Below, in pieces: positions 56,601 through 64,000 of a stretch of DNA of 64,000 nt (position 1 is the stretch's first letter; each line of letters opens with the position of its first letter). The notes under the pieces were generated by a model. The model saw only the letters and a list, made by a program, of their open reading frames with translations, had not been told where the DNA came from and searched no databases. This DNA comes from Perognathus longimembris pacificus. Lineage: Eukaryota > Chordata > Mammalia > Rodentia > Heteromyidae. The DNA lies in the NCBI RefSeq assembly GCF_023159225.1, contig NC_063166.1:79199785-79263784 (forward strand), given 5' to 3'. A program made the translations under genes and the position numbers.

Positions 56601-58347
56601 TGTTGGTCCTGAGCTTTTTTTGTTGTTGTTGTTGCCAGTCCTGGGCCTTGGACTCAGGGCCTGAGCACTGTCCCTGGCTTCTTCCAGCTCAAGGCTAGCA
56701 CTCTGCCACCTGAGCCACAGCGCCACTTCTGGCGTTTTCTGTATATGTGGTGCTGGGGAATTGAACCCTGGGCTTCATGTATACAAAGCAAGCACTCTTG
56801 ACACTAGGCCATATTCCCAGCCCCCCCCCCTTTTTTTTTTGCCTAAGGCTACTGCTGTATTACCTGAACCACAGCTCTACTTCTGGCTTTTTGGCTGGTT
56901 CAGTGGAGATAAGAGTCTCTTGGACTTTTCTGTCCCGGCTGGCTTCCAACCTCAGGCCTTAGACCTCAGAGCAGCTAGGATTACAAATGTGAGCCCCTGC
57001 ACTCAGCTGAAAGCAGCTGCTATAAAATGGTGTTCGAGAATCACTTTGTAGGGCTGGGGATATGGCCTAGTGGCAAGAGTGCTTGTGTCATATACATGAA
57101 GCTCTGGGTTCGATTCCCCAGCACCACATGTATAGAAAAGGCCAGAAGTGGCGCTGTGGCTCAGGTGGCAGAGTGCTAGCCTTGAGCAGAAAGAAGCTCA
57201 GGGACAGTGCTCAGTCCCTGAGTCCAAGGCCCAGGACTGGCACAAAAAGAAAGCATTTGTAGCGCGCAGTGCGGTGCTGTGCTGCACACCTGTGGTCAGC
57301 GGCTGGGGAGACTGAGGCTGGAGCAGGCGCGAGGCTGACGGGAGCAGCTTAAGCAGCCTGGGAGGCCCGCCTCCAGGCCCGCGCGGTGGAAGGTCGCCGG
57401 GAGCGCGCCCGAGTGCTGCCTCCCGCCCGCGCGCGCCGAGCCCGTCCTCACTGTGGCCCGCACCCCGGCCCGGCCGCAGGCGGGCGTGAGCGGCCCGGCC
57501 CCTCGGTGATCGTGTCTGGTTTGACTTTTCCACAGAGGAAGCGGACTACAGCGCCTTCGGCACCGACACGCTCATCAAGAAGAAGAACGTCCTCACCCAC
57601 GTGCTGCGGCCCGACCACCACCGGAGGAAGCCGCACCTGGTCATCAGCCTGCCGCAGGACTTCCGGCCCGTGTCGTCCATCATCGACGTGGACATCCTCC
57701 CGGAGACGCACCGCCGGGTGCGCCTCTACAAGTACGGCACCGAGAAGCCGCTGGGCTTCTACATCCGGGACGGCTCGAGCGTCCGCGTCACGCCGCACGG
57801 CCTGGAGAAGGTCCCGGGCATCTTCATCTCCCGCCTCGTCCCGGGGGGCCTGGCGCAGAGCACCGGGCTGCTGGCCGTCAACGACGAGGTCCTGGAGGTC
57901 AACGGCATCGAGGTGTCGGGGAAGAGCCTCGACCAGGTGACGGACATGATGATCGCCAACAGCCACAACCTCATCGTCACCGTGCGGCCGGCCAACCAGA
58001 GGAACAACGTGGTCAGGAACAGCCGCGCCTCGGGCAGCTCGGGCCAGTCCACGGACACCAGCCTGGGCGGCCCGCCGCCGGCCGAGCCGAGCCTCGAGCC
58101 CGGGGACGAGGACAGCGAGGAGGAGGACATCGTCATTGAGGACGGCGGGCTGCCGCGGCTGATCCCCAGGGCCGCGCCCGACGCCGAGAGCCTGGAGTCC
58201 CTGACGCAGATCGAGCTCAGCTTCGAGTCCCCGCACAACGGCTTCCTGCCCTCCGGGGCCGGGGGCGGCGCGGGCCCGGAGCGCGACCACGCCCGAGCCC
58301 CCGGCCAGGCGCTCGTGGAGGAGGCCGGCACCATCCTCACCCTGTGA
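44552..58347 (+). CDS. PARD6B: PARD6B, complete coding sequence in three exons
   Basis: PARD6B (PAR-6 beta) is the scaffold that links Cdc42-GTP, atypical PKC and PAR-3 in the cortical polarity complex. Exons 44552-44617, 50107-50329 and 57536-58347 join in phase to 366 residues (human is about 372). Residues 16-96 are the PB1 domain that docks aPKC (MEVKSK start; K20 is probably the basic contact). The semi-CRIB (about 131-152, [20 protein letters not shown]) joins the PDZ domain (about 156-249, carboxylate loop KPLGFYI). An acidic stretch ([13 protein letters not shown]) follows, and the protein ends in a PDZ ligand, LTL. The ATG has A at -3. It matches PARD6B rather than A or G by the HRHG...[12 protein letters not shown] start and the [18 protein letters not shown] segment. 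GC-rich codon use is extreme in exon 3. Confidence 0.97.
45545..45665 (+). repeat. B1-like monomer
   Basis: GTGACACACACCTGTAAGCC, CACTCAGGAGGCCAGGG and an A-rich tail. Confidence 0.78.
46340..46570 (-). repeat. B1-like monomer and ID-like monomer
   Basis: Reversed B1 (TGTAGACCAGGCTGGCCTC, about 46340-46445), then a reversed ID head (CAAACCTAGGACTAAACCC to CCCCCAGCCC, about 46485-46570). Confidence 0.7.
46920..47010 (+). repeat. ID-like monomer
   Basis: GCCTAGGCTGGGGGACCAGG, GAGGCCTGGATTTGACCCC, AGCACCATGAAAAG. Confidence 0.7.
47353..47380. repeat. (GT)n microsatellite
   Basis: About 12 GT units, followed by a reversed class B SINE remnant (47440-47630). Confidence 0.95.
48205..48765 (-). 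repeat. SINE cluster: ID-like, class B, B1-like
   Basis: Reversed ID (48215-48290), a complete reversed class B (48390-48625; CAGTCCTGGGGCTTGAACTC) and a reversed B1 (48640-48760; GGCTGGTCTCGAACCTAGG). Confidence 0.85.
49255..49500 (-). repeat. Class B SINE
   Basis: Reversed: GTGGGGCTTGAACTTAGGGC, GCACTCTACCACTTGAACC and GATGACAGGCGCGAGCCG. Confidence 0.88.
49925..50040 (-). repeat. B1-like remnant next to PARD6B exon 2
   Basis: GATGGTCTCACTCCCTTGCC, CTGACCTTGAACGCTCAGC and GGGATTGCGGGCGGGC read as a reversed B1 monomer ending about 70 bases before the exon 2 acceptor. Confidence 0.65.
50107..50329 (+). CDS. PARD6B: PARD6B coding exon 2
   Basis: Residues 23-96 plus one base: [20 protein letters not shown] through [20 protein letters not shown] to RIFIQKK. 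This is the bulk of the PB1 domain. Acceptor TTTGTAG|TTC and donor AAGG|GTGAGT are both good, and the phase-1 exit matches exon 3. Confidence 0.97.
50515..51375 (-). repeat. Cluster of reversed SINEs
   Basis: Degenerate fragments (50515-51030), a near-complete class A (51045-51250; TTTGCCAGTCCTGGGCCTTG) and a reversed B1 (51255-51370; GGGATTATAGGTGTGCAT). Confidence 0.82.
51410..51650 (+). repeat. Class B SINE
   Basis: GGTGGCTCACACCTGTAATC, AACCACCAGAAAGCCAG, GGAGCTGTGGCTGAAGTGG. Confidence 0.88.
51735..52425 (+). repeat. SINE cluster: B1-like plus (CA)n, and two class B elements
   Basis: B1-like (51735-51825) with a CACACGCACACATGCACACA tract (51826-51870). Class B elements follow at 51965-52180 and 52190-52420, the second with a 13-A linker and tRNA-like tail. 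Confidence 0.83.
53085..53315 (+). repeat. Class B SINE
   Basis: Divergent head (CCTCCTACAATCCTAGGCGG), then AACCAACAAAAGGTGGGAA and a TTCAAGCCCGAGTGCC B box. Confidence 0.78.
53850..53965 (-). repeat. Class B SINE fragment
   Basis: GGTCCTGGGGCTTGAACTC and GCACTCTAGCACTTGAGCC, truncated. Confidence 0.75.
54860..55175 (-). repeat. B1-like monomer and class B SINE
   Basis: Reversed B1 (54865-54945; GGGATTACAGGCGTGCCC), then reversed class B (54970-55175; GGATTTGAACTCAGGGCC). Confidence 0.83.
55320..55612 (-). repeat. (GT)n tract and class B SINE
   Basis: GTGTGTGCGTGTGTGTGTGC (55325-55372), then reversed TGGGTCTTGAATCCCAGGG to TGCCAGGCGTGCGCC. Confidence 0.85.
56235..56355 (-). repeat. (GT)n and SINE fragment
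   Basis: GTGTGTGTGTGTGTGTACA, then a reversed tRNA-like piece GCTAGGGCTTGAACTCAGAG. Confidence 0.75.
56555..57010 (-). repeat. Class A SINE inserted into a class B SINE
   Basis: Reversed class B start at 56570-56615 (TGCGGCTTGAACTCAGGACC to GAGCTTTTTTT) is interrupted by a reversed class A (56625-56822). It resumes at 56830 (TTTTGCCTAAGGCTACTGC) to about 57005. Confidence 0.82.
57050..57255 (+). repeat. Class A SINE
   Basis: GGGCTGGGGATATGGCCTAG, GGGTTCGATTCCCCAGCACC, GGCGCTGTGGCTCAGGTGG; A-poor tail, about 280 bases before PARD6B exon 3. Confidence 0.92.
57536..58347 (+). CDS. PARD6B: PARD6B coding exon 3 (terminal)
   Basis: Acceptor TTTTCCACAG|AG opens residues 97-366, and TGA is at 58345-58347. 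It carries the semi-CRIB, PDZ, acidic segment (about 194-203 codons in) and C-terminal LTL. Third codon positions are almost all G or C. The domain core is conserved, while the tail after the acidic segment is unusually rich in Gly, Pro and Ala. Confidence 0.97.
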
Positions 58348-58529
58348 CCGCCACGGCGCCCGTGGGCTCGGCCGCGAGCTCGGGCTTCCCCACCCCCGCA
58401 CACCGCGCGGCTCCGGAGGGAGCAGACGCGGATGGGATCGCGAGCTCCGCTGCCGCTGCGCGCCGAGTGCGGGCCGGGCTGACCCGGGGTCGGGCTCGGC
58501 CCGGTAGCCTTCCTAAGTTCCTATTCCCG

Positions 58530-58725
58530 GGCTGGGACTGTGCTTCGCGGTAGAGCGCTCGCCTCGCGTGCCCGAGGCCCCGGGTTCCCTTCCCCAGCAC
58601 CACACACACAGACCGAGCCGGGCGTGGCGCCGTGGCTCAAGCGGCGGAGCGCCAGCCGTGAGCACTGAAGCGCAGGCTCAGCGCCCGGCCCCGTTCCAGA
58701 CCCAGGACTGGCAAAAAAATCCCCA
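58530..58725 (+). repeat. Class A SINE in PARD6B 3'UTR
   Basis: CCGGGCTGGGACTGTGCTTC, TTCCCTTCCCCAGCACCAC, GGCGCCGTGGCTCAAGCGG and a short A-run; sense to the mRNA. Confidence 0.9.
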
Positions 58726-60213
58726 ACCATTCCTGTGTTTTAACTGTAACATTCTTTTCTCAAATGCAGTTTTCTCCAGCTTGCAAGAAGTCCAGCGAGC
58801 GGGCTGCGGGGTCCCTCCCGCGTGGCTGAGACACCCGTGGTCCCCTCGCGTCTACAGCCTTAGCGCCAGGCCGGTTCCCAGGGGGCCTGGCGGGTCTCAC
58901 CTCGGGCTCCCCCCCCCAGCCTTGACCTCCCCGGAGCCCCTGTCGCCGTTCTGTGCTGGGCTGGGCTCTCTCCACCTGTTCTCATGGTCCCAGGAATCAC
59001 TGGATTCAAAAAACTCCCAGGAATCACTCGTGCACTTTTCATTCAGTAGCCGGGCTTCCCGTCGCGGGGGTTTCGGGGGCCACTGCCCCCACTTGCGAGG
59101 AGCACGTAGCGCCCGCTTCCGACAAGCAGCGCTCATTACTTGCCGGGGTGCACTCGGCGCCCCGCGGCCGGTGCCAGACCTTGAGCTCCGTGGCTACTCA
59201 GACGCAGTCCCCCCGGGGCCTATGTATTTATTAACGAATGCTCTGCTGGGGCGGCGCGGACGCCCCGCCCCCGTGTCCTGGGCACCACGAAGGCTCACGC
59301 GACTCCGTGTTGAAGGATGTTTTCTTTTCCCTCTGTGGTAACGATGAAGATGACACGCAGATTGTTGGACGCAGCCCGCACCATGTGTTCACGGGGCCCC
59401 AGCATGGTCCTCTAATGGCGGCCTCGCTGAGGGCCCCCCTCGGTCCCCTTTCCCGGTCCCCTCCAGGCCGGACCCACCCTGGAGTCCACAGAGGCCAGAG
59501 GAGACGGCCGCAGAAGGGGCAGACCTGGTGCCGGGCCCAGCAGCTCCCGGAAAGTGCTTGTACACACTACCTCTCTCCCCCCCTCCCCACCCTCTCTTTA
59601 TTTTAAACAAAGTTTTAACATTAGAACTTTTCTCTTGGGGAAACGTACTTCAGGGCTTGACTTTTGTACAGATTTTAAGAGTAAAAATACAGATTTGTCT
59701 TGTGTCTGTTCATAGAAATGTAAATCAAAGCTGCTAGTACTCTTTATTTTAATTCTACAAACTATGTTTTCAACTAGATCTCTGTCATTTAAATTATTGG
59801 CCTCATGATTAAGCATTGTAAAAACCACTAGGTCTCTGTTACGCAATACAGTATGAGTTCACTGGTCATCACAATCAGTTGTTTCAAGTGCACCTTACTA
59901 ACAGAAGTATCAGTTAATCCAGTGTAAAATTTTATAGTACTACATGTCAGGCCTAACTGTGAATTTTGTTCTGTATCTTAAGTAAAATTATAACATTGTT
60001 CTCAAGCTATCCACAACATATATGTACTTTTGTGAACTATGAATTTTCTAATTAAATTTTACATGCTAAACATGATTTTTACATGAATGATACTTTGTTT
60101 AAACTATCAAATGTCAGTATTTTACTACAATTTTATTATAAAATGGACATTATCACTAAATGAAGTTTGATTTTAAAAATCAAATTAGCTTTAGTTGTAT
60201 ATTATTTTTTACA

Positions 60214-60219
60214 AATAAA
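60214..60219 (+). terminator. PARD6B: Polyadenylation signal AATAAA of PARD6B
   Basis: Canonical hexamer at the end of the AT-rich 3'UTR, followed by TTGTGTAAAG and, at about 60243, TTCTTGTTTGAGTTG (GU/U-rich downstream element). The cleavage site is probably near 60235. Confidence 0.8.
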
Positions 60220-60379
60220 GATAGACTTGTGTAAAGGCTCCGTTCTTGTTTGAGTTGCGTGAGAGCCTCCCATCCAGAAGCAACTGGGCGTGCGCAGGCC
60301 GGGTGGAGAGCCGCTGCAGGAGATGGGCTTCCCCGGGCGGCGCGGGGCGGAGCGCCCGTTTACAGCCTTCCTTCCTGTC

Positions 60380-60575
60380 GCCCTGTCGCCCTGTCGTCCC
60401 GGCTACTCAGGAGGCCCCGTCTGAGGACCACTGTTCAAAGCCAGCCTGAGCAGGGAAGCCCAGGAGACTCCCCTCCAGTTAGCCCAAAGTAGGAGGTGGA
60501 GCTGTGGCTCAAGTCGTAAGGCGCTAGGCTTGAGTCAGGGACAGCCCCCAAGCCCTGAGTTCGGGGCTCGGGCGT
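60380..60575 (+). repeat. Class B SINE
   Basis: TCCCGGCTACTCAGGAGGCC, CACTGTTCAAAGCCAGCC and GGAGCTGTGGCTCAAGTCG. Confidence 0.83.
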
Positions 60576-60959
60576 GCGTGCGCGTGCATGGGCAGCGCTT
60601 GTGAAGAACAGAGGCGCAGCACTGGCCAAGGGAAAGCCCCTCGTGGCCCCGGGCTGCGGCTCCGCCACGGGGAAGGGGATCTGTGCCCCGGGACCGCGCG
60701 CCCACCGCAGCCCGGGCTGGGACGGTCTGCCTGGCCGGCCGCTGCGGGCCACTGGGCCACGGAGGCGCAGCCTGGAGGAACATGGGGAAACCAGCGAGCT
60801 GGCCCTCACGGGAGCGTGCGAACCAGCGCCTGCCATTCGCTGGGCGTCCAGCGCTGAGGAGGCGATGGGCAGGGAGTTTGCTAGGTTTCGCCGTTAGCAA
60901 TGGTAAATACAAAACCCCGCCACAGGAAAGACTAGCATTCTCCTGCAAACAGGTGTGAA

Positions 60960-61195
60960 CACCCGGCCTCACACTGGGTAGGCAGGCTCTCTACCACTTG
61001 AGCCAAGTTCTCAACTCCCTTTTGCTTTCATTTTTTTTGGTTTTTGTTTTTTTGCCAGTCCTGGGGCTTGAACTCGGGGCCTGGGCGCTGCCCCTGAGTT
61101 CTACCTCTTTTGAGTCACAGCTCCAGTGTCCGCCTCCCGAGCAGCGGGGGTGACAGGTGTGACCCGCCATGCCTGGCTATCCTTACTATTTTTGT
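60960..61195 (-). repeat. SINE fragments, reversed
   Basis: A short tRNA-like piece (60970-61015) and a class B (61050-61190; CAGTCCTGGGGCTTGAACTC) with the central part missing. Confidence 0.78.
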
Positions 61196-61999
61196 GGTCG
61201 GGTCCTGTGATGTCGGCTTCCCTCCCCCTCCCCCTCCCCCCCCCCCCCCGCAGGTTGGGGGCCGTCTCCACTGCTGTGTCCCTATGAGAGAAGAAACTCA
61301 TTAGGGGCTGGAAACCCGGGGAGCGCTGGGGAGAGGAAGCAGGGCCTTGTGGGGCTCCCCCACCAGCAGCACAGGACCCCGCGTCTCTCCCGGGGGACCT
61401 GACACCTGGAATCGGGAGGGACCCCCCGAGGGGGGTCCCCAGTTCCAGTCCTGTGCCTGAGCCACTACAGAACTGGGAAAGCGCATTGACTCAGCAACAC
61501 CCCTAAGTCCACACCAGACACGTGCGCTCACACATGCACACATCTGGCCTGCGGCGTGAGCCTCCACGCACGCGTGCGTGCAAGGGCAGCCCCAGGAACC
61601 GTGACTGCAAACAGATCTCACCCCCAAAACGCCATCGTGGAGGACATGTGCGGGGGGGCTGTGGAAACAGAGTGTAGCTCCAAACACCCGGAGTTGTACA
61701 GGCCAGGCTGGCGGGGAGAGGAAGAGCAGCATTTGAAGCACAGTGGCAGAGCCAGGCACAGGTGGGGCCCGGGGGGGGGGGGACCCCAGCCTTGGCGGGT
61801 GGAAGGCGGGATGAGCGAGCGCTGTCCTCCCCACACTCCAAGATGACTTCGGAGTGACCACGGGAGGACCGGCTCAGGGCGAGGCCCCGCCCGGGGGCAG
61901 GGGGCGCTGGGTGCTCAGCTTGGCTCTGTGAGGCTGAACCATTTCTTCCCCGACCCTAGTAAGGGGCTCATTGCTCCCCAAAAAAAGCTGTGTGCTGAT

Positions 62000-62200
62000 C
62001 TGGTGCTTGGGCTCGGGGCTGGGCGCTGTCCCTCATGGCTAGTAGTCTGTCACTTGCGCCACAGCTCTACTTCCAGCCTTGTTTTTTTTGTTCTTCTTTT
62101 GGAAGTTATTTGGAAAGGAGTGTCATCGGCTTCCCTGCTGGGCTGGCTTTGAATGGCGATCTTCAGATCTCAGCCTCCGGAGTAGCTAGGATTCCAGGCA
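62000..62200 (-). repeat. Class B SINE
   Basis: Reversed, divergent: GGTGCTTGGGCTCGGGGC, GCTTTGAATGGCGATCTTC and AGTAGCTAGGATTCCAGGC. Confidence 0.78.
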
Positions 62201-62561
62201 GCTGGGAAGCAGCTTCAGAGCCGGATGGACAGAGGGGGCTTCCTGGCGGTCCGTGCTCCGCAAGGCGCCCGGGCTGGCGGGCACAGGCCCCTGCGGGCCC
62301 GGTGGAGCTGACTCCACCCCTACCAGCCTGGCAGACGGAGCCCAGGGAGCGGAACGTGAAGCTGTGCTAGAGCGTTAGCCTTGAGCAAAACAGCTCAGGG
62401 ACGGTGCTCGGCCCGGAGTCGAAGCCCAGGACTGGCATGGGGGGGGGGGAGGGGAGGGGGGGAAGGGAGAAACCCCTGAAGCGGCTGCACAGGCTGCCGT
62501 GGGTGGGGAAACTCAGCCACGCTCGCTGTCCCCCACTGCTCAGGGCTCCCAGGGGTATTCA

Positions 62562-62612
62562 GGACAGACAGACAGACAGACAGACACACCACCACCACCA
62601 CCACCACCACCG
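62562..62612. repeat. (ACAG)n and (CAC)n microsatellites
   Basis: About six ACAG units followed by nine or ten CAC units. Confidence 0.96.
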
Positions 62613-62849
62613 TCCTAGAACTGCAGGTTTGCAGCCAGCGAGCCCGCGGAGCACCGCGCCATCCTGAGCCCGTCCAGCCCCCCCAGCCGCCGCCCGCCCC
62701 TTTCCCACGCGCCCCCCCCCCGCCCCCCTGCGTTGGAAGCAGCTTTTGAGGGGAGGAAGGGTGACAAAGGTCGATAGTGTTGCGGTGCCGGCCTGCGCCT
62801 TCCTGCTCCCGTTTTAGCTGCACCAAAGCAAATAATGGTTAAGGAGGGA

Positions 62850-62940
62850 TGAAATATTTAGCGGCGGCCATGCATAATTTAGTCTCCAGCCACGGCGCAT
62901 GCGCACAGCGGCCAGTCAGTCAGGAATTCCCAGAACCTGA
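62850..62940. promoter_or_regulatory. Candidate regulatory block with NRF1 palindrome
   Basis: Contains a perfect GCGCATGCGC (62895-62904), an octamer-like ATGCATAATT (about 62870) and a TCAGTCAGGAATTCC stretch in otherwise SINE-free unique DNA. The function is inferred only from motifs. Confidence 0.35.
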
Positions 62941-63244
62941 AAGCCAGCCCTCCCCCTCCCCCCCCACCTCACCTCACTTTTCTCCCTCAGGCTAATTGTT
63001 TCTACATTTTCCGTGCAGGTCTGCTCATTCCTGGAGGCTGTTTTCATCCACAGATGACAAACGGAAAACTTGTAGGCAGGATTTTTTTTGTATTCCTAGC
63101 CGGACCTTAGTTGGAACTTCAGAGAGAGAGATCTGAAAGGGAATGGAGACAACGTGCGTCTTCATATAAATGCTTCTTATGAAAAATGTAGGAACCCGTG
63201 TGGCGCAGGAATCTTCGAGGGGACACAGATATGAAAGCCGGCCC

Positions 63245-63490
63245 TGCTGGGCACGGTGGCTCACTCCTGCAACCCTGGCTACTCAGGAGGCTGAGATCTG
63301 AGGATCGCAGTTCAAAGCCAGCCCCGGCGGGAGAGTCCGTGACACGCTGAGCTCTAAGTAACCACCAGAAAACCAGAAGTGGTGCTGTGGATCAAAATGA
63401 TAGAGCGCGAGCCTCGAGCTGAAGAGCTCCGGGACAGCGCCCAGGCCCAGAGTTCAAGCCCCAACAACCAACTAAAAACGCAAAAAAAAA
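63245..63490 (+). repeat. Class B SINE
   Basis: Near-consensus GGCACGGTGGCTCACTCC, CTACTCAGGAGGCTGAGATC, GGTGCTGTGGATC and a (A)14 tail. Confidence 0.92.
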
Positions 63491-63644
63491 AAAAAAGTCA
63501 GCCCCTGAAATCACAGCTGGGGAGAAGCAGCGTGCGCGCGGATCAGCTGTGTACCTGGACAGGAACGGGGCCACGGCACGCACAAATGGGGGCTGTTGCT
63601 TCCTAGAAGAGCAGATGTTATGGCTACCACTGGCTGTCAGTCCA

Positions 63645-63865
63645 GCTTTCTCTTATTTTTATTTGTTGCCAGTCCTGGGGCTTGAACTCAGGGCCTGAGC
63701 ACTGTCCCTGGCTTCTTTTTGCTCAAGGCTAGCACTCTGCCACTTGAGCCACAGCGCCCCTTCTGGCCGTTTTCCATATATGTGGTGCTGGGGAATCAAA
63801 CCCGGGGCTTCATGAATACGAGGCAAGCACTTAACCACTAGGCCATATTCCCAGCCCTCTTTTCT
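63645..63865 (-). repeat. Class A SINE
   Basis: Reversed near-consensus: TTGCCAGTCCTGGGGCTTG, TGCTCAAGGCTAGCACTCTG, GGCCATATTCCCAGCCC. Confidence 0.93.
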
Positions 63866-64000
63866 TTTTTTTTCCCAGCAAAAAGATGGATTTCTTGGGG
63901 AAGCAAAAAGCAAACCGATCCGTCTGGGGTGCAGCACAGCTCTGGAGCTGAACCCTCAGGCCGCCCGGCCAGGGACAGACTCGAGAGCAAACACTGTGAC

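Larger units (their letters stand above)
50330..57535 (+). other. PARD6B: PARD6B intron 2
   Basis: A 7.2-kb intron. SINEs dominate 50510-52420, 53085-53310, 54860-55610 and 56280-57250. SINE-poor stretches are 52430-53080, 53320-53850, 53970-54850 and 55620-56220; the last is GC-rich. I see no additional exon. Confidence 0.9.
58348..60240 (+). other. PARD6B: PARD6B 3'UTR
   Basis: The region after the stop changes from GC-rich (to about 59.5 kb) to strongly A/T-rich (59.6-60.23 kb) and carries an AATAAA signal at 60214-60219. A class A SINE sits at 58530-58720. The AT-rich half contains ATTTA-like and TGTA motifs suitable for RNA-binding proteins. I see no other gene here. Confidence 0.85.
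60241..64000. other. Downstream intergenic region
   Basis: No gene recognised. SINEs lie at 60380-60570, 60960-61190, 62000-62200, 63245-63485 and 63645-63865. Unique parts are 60580-60950, 61260-61990 and 62450-63240, the last containing microsatellites and a possible regulatory block. Confidence 0.7.

Noticed and set aside
57050..57250. Extra PARD6B exon
   Set aside because: The sequence is a near-consensus class A SINE, and human PARD6B has no exon at this place; the phase already matches from exon 2 to exon 3.
62588..62612. Polyhistidine-coding (CAC)n
   Set aside because: It is a microsatellite next to (ACAG)n without a supported reading frame or splice sites.
60241..64000. First exon of the next gene in human synteny (BCAS4)
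   Set aside because: No BCAS4-like coding sequence is visible; in human the gene starts tens of kilobases further on.

Overview
This is vertebrate nuclear DNA, almost certainly from a rodent. It holds spliced genes with GT-AG introns, CpG-rich promoters, many SINEs, microsatellites and minisatellites, and no prokaryotic gene organisation. Two SINE designs dominate. 'Class A' is a dimer of an ID-like tRNA half followed by a second tRNA-like half. 'Class B' is a B1/Alu-like (7SL) half followed by a tRNA-like half. ID-type SINEs point to Rodentia. I infer a castorimorph/geomyoid rodent (kangaroo rat, pocket mouse and allies), but this rests on memory of SINE types and is not proven. Most of the window is very GC-rich.

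Two protein genes lie head to head. On the minus strand, positions 1 to about 24.2 kb carry RIPOR3 (formerly FAM65C). There is a probable non-coding first exon in a CpG island at about 24.04-24.25 kb. The ATG exon is at 13.1 kb, followed by 17 more coding exons down to the left edge, where the gene is cut. The 18 visible coding exons join in phase and give about 798 codons; roughly the last 150 residues lie outside the window. On the plus strand, 44.55-60.24 kb carries a complete PARD6B: three coding exons, 366 residues, PB1, semi-CRIB and PDZ regions, and a long 3'UTR ending at an AATAAA signal. This is the same arrangement as human 20q13.13. Both products belong to the Rho/Cdc42 cell-polarity field.

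Layout: 1-13.2 kb, RIPOR3 exons with GC-rich introns, several of them largely minisatellite; 10.35-11.46 kb, a 1.1-kb decamer array in the first coding intron; 13.2-24 kb, the long 5' intron with G-rich arrays (14.16-14.88, 15.2-15.5, 22.2-22.4 kb) and a 24-copy minisatellite (22.68-23.53 kb); 24.5-43.3 kb, intergenic DNA with SINEs, MIR remnants, CA/GA/GGAA microsatellites, an L1 tail nested in a SINE, and a 30-bp array matching the ZNF143/THAP11 motif; 43.4-45.1 kb, the PARD6B CpG-island promoter with three CCAAT boxes; 44.6-57.5 kb, two SINE-rich PARD6B introns; 58.3-60.2 kb, 3'UTR; 60.2-64 kb, downstream intergenic DNA with SINEs and one possible regulatory block.

No CRISPR array, operon, phage or other wholly new system is present. 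The novelty is in tandem repeats with embedded motifs and in unusually strong GC drift of a normally conserved polarity protein. SINE boundaries are approximate (about 10-20 bp). Splice junctions were placed by reading phase and GT/AG sites, not by transcript evidence.
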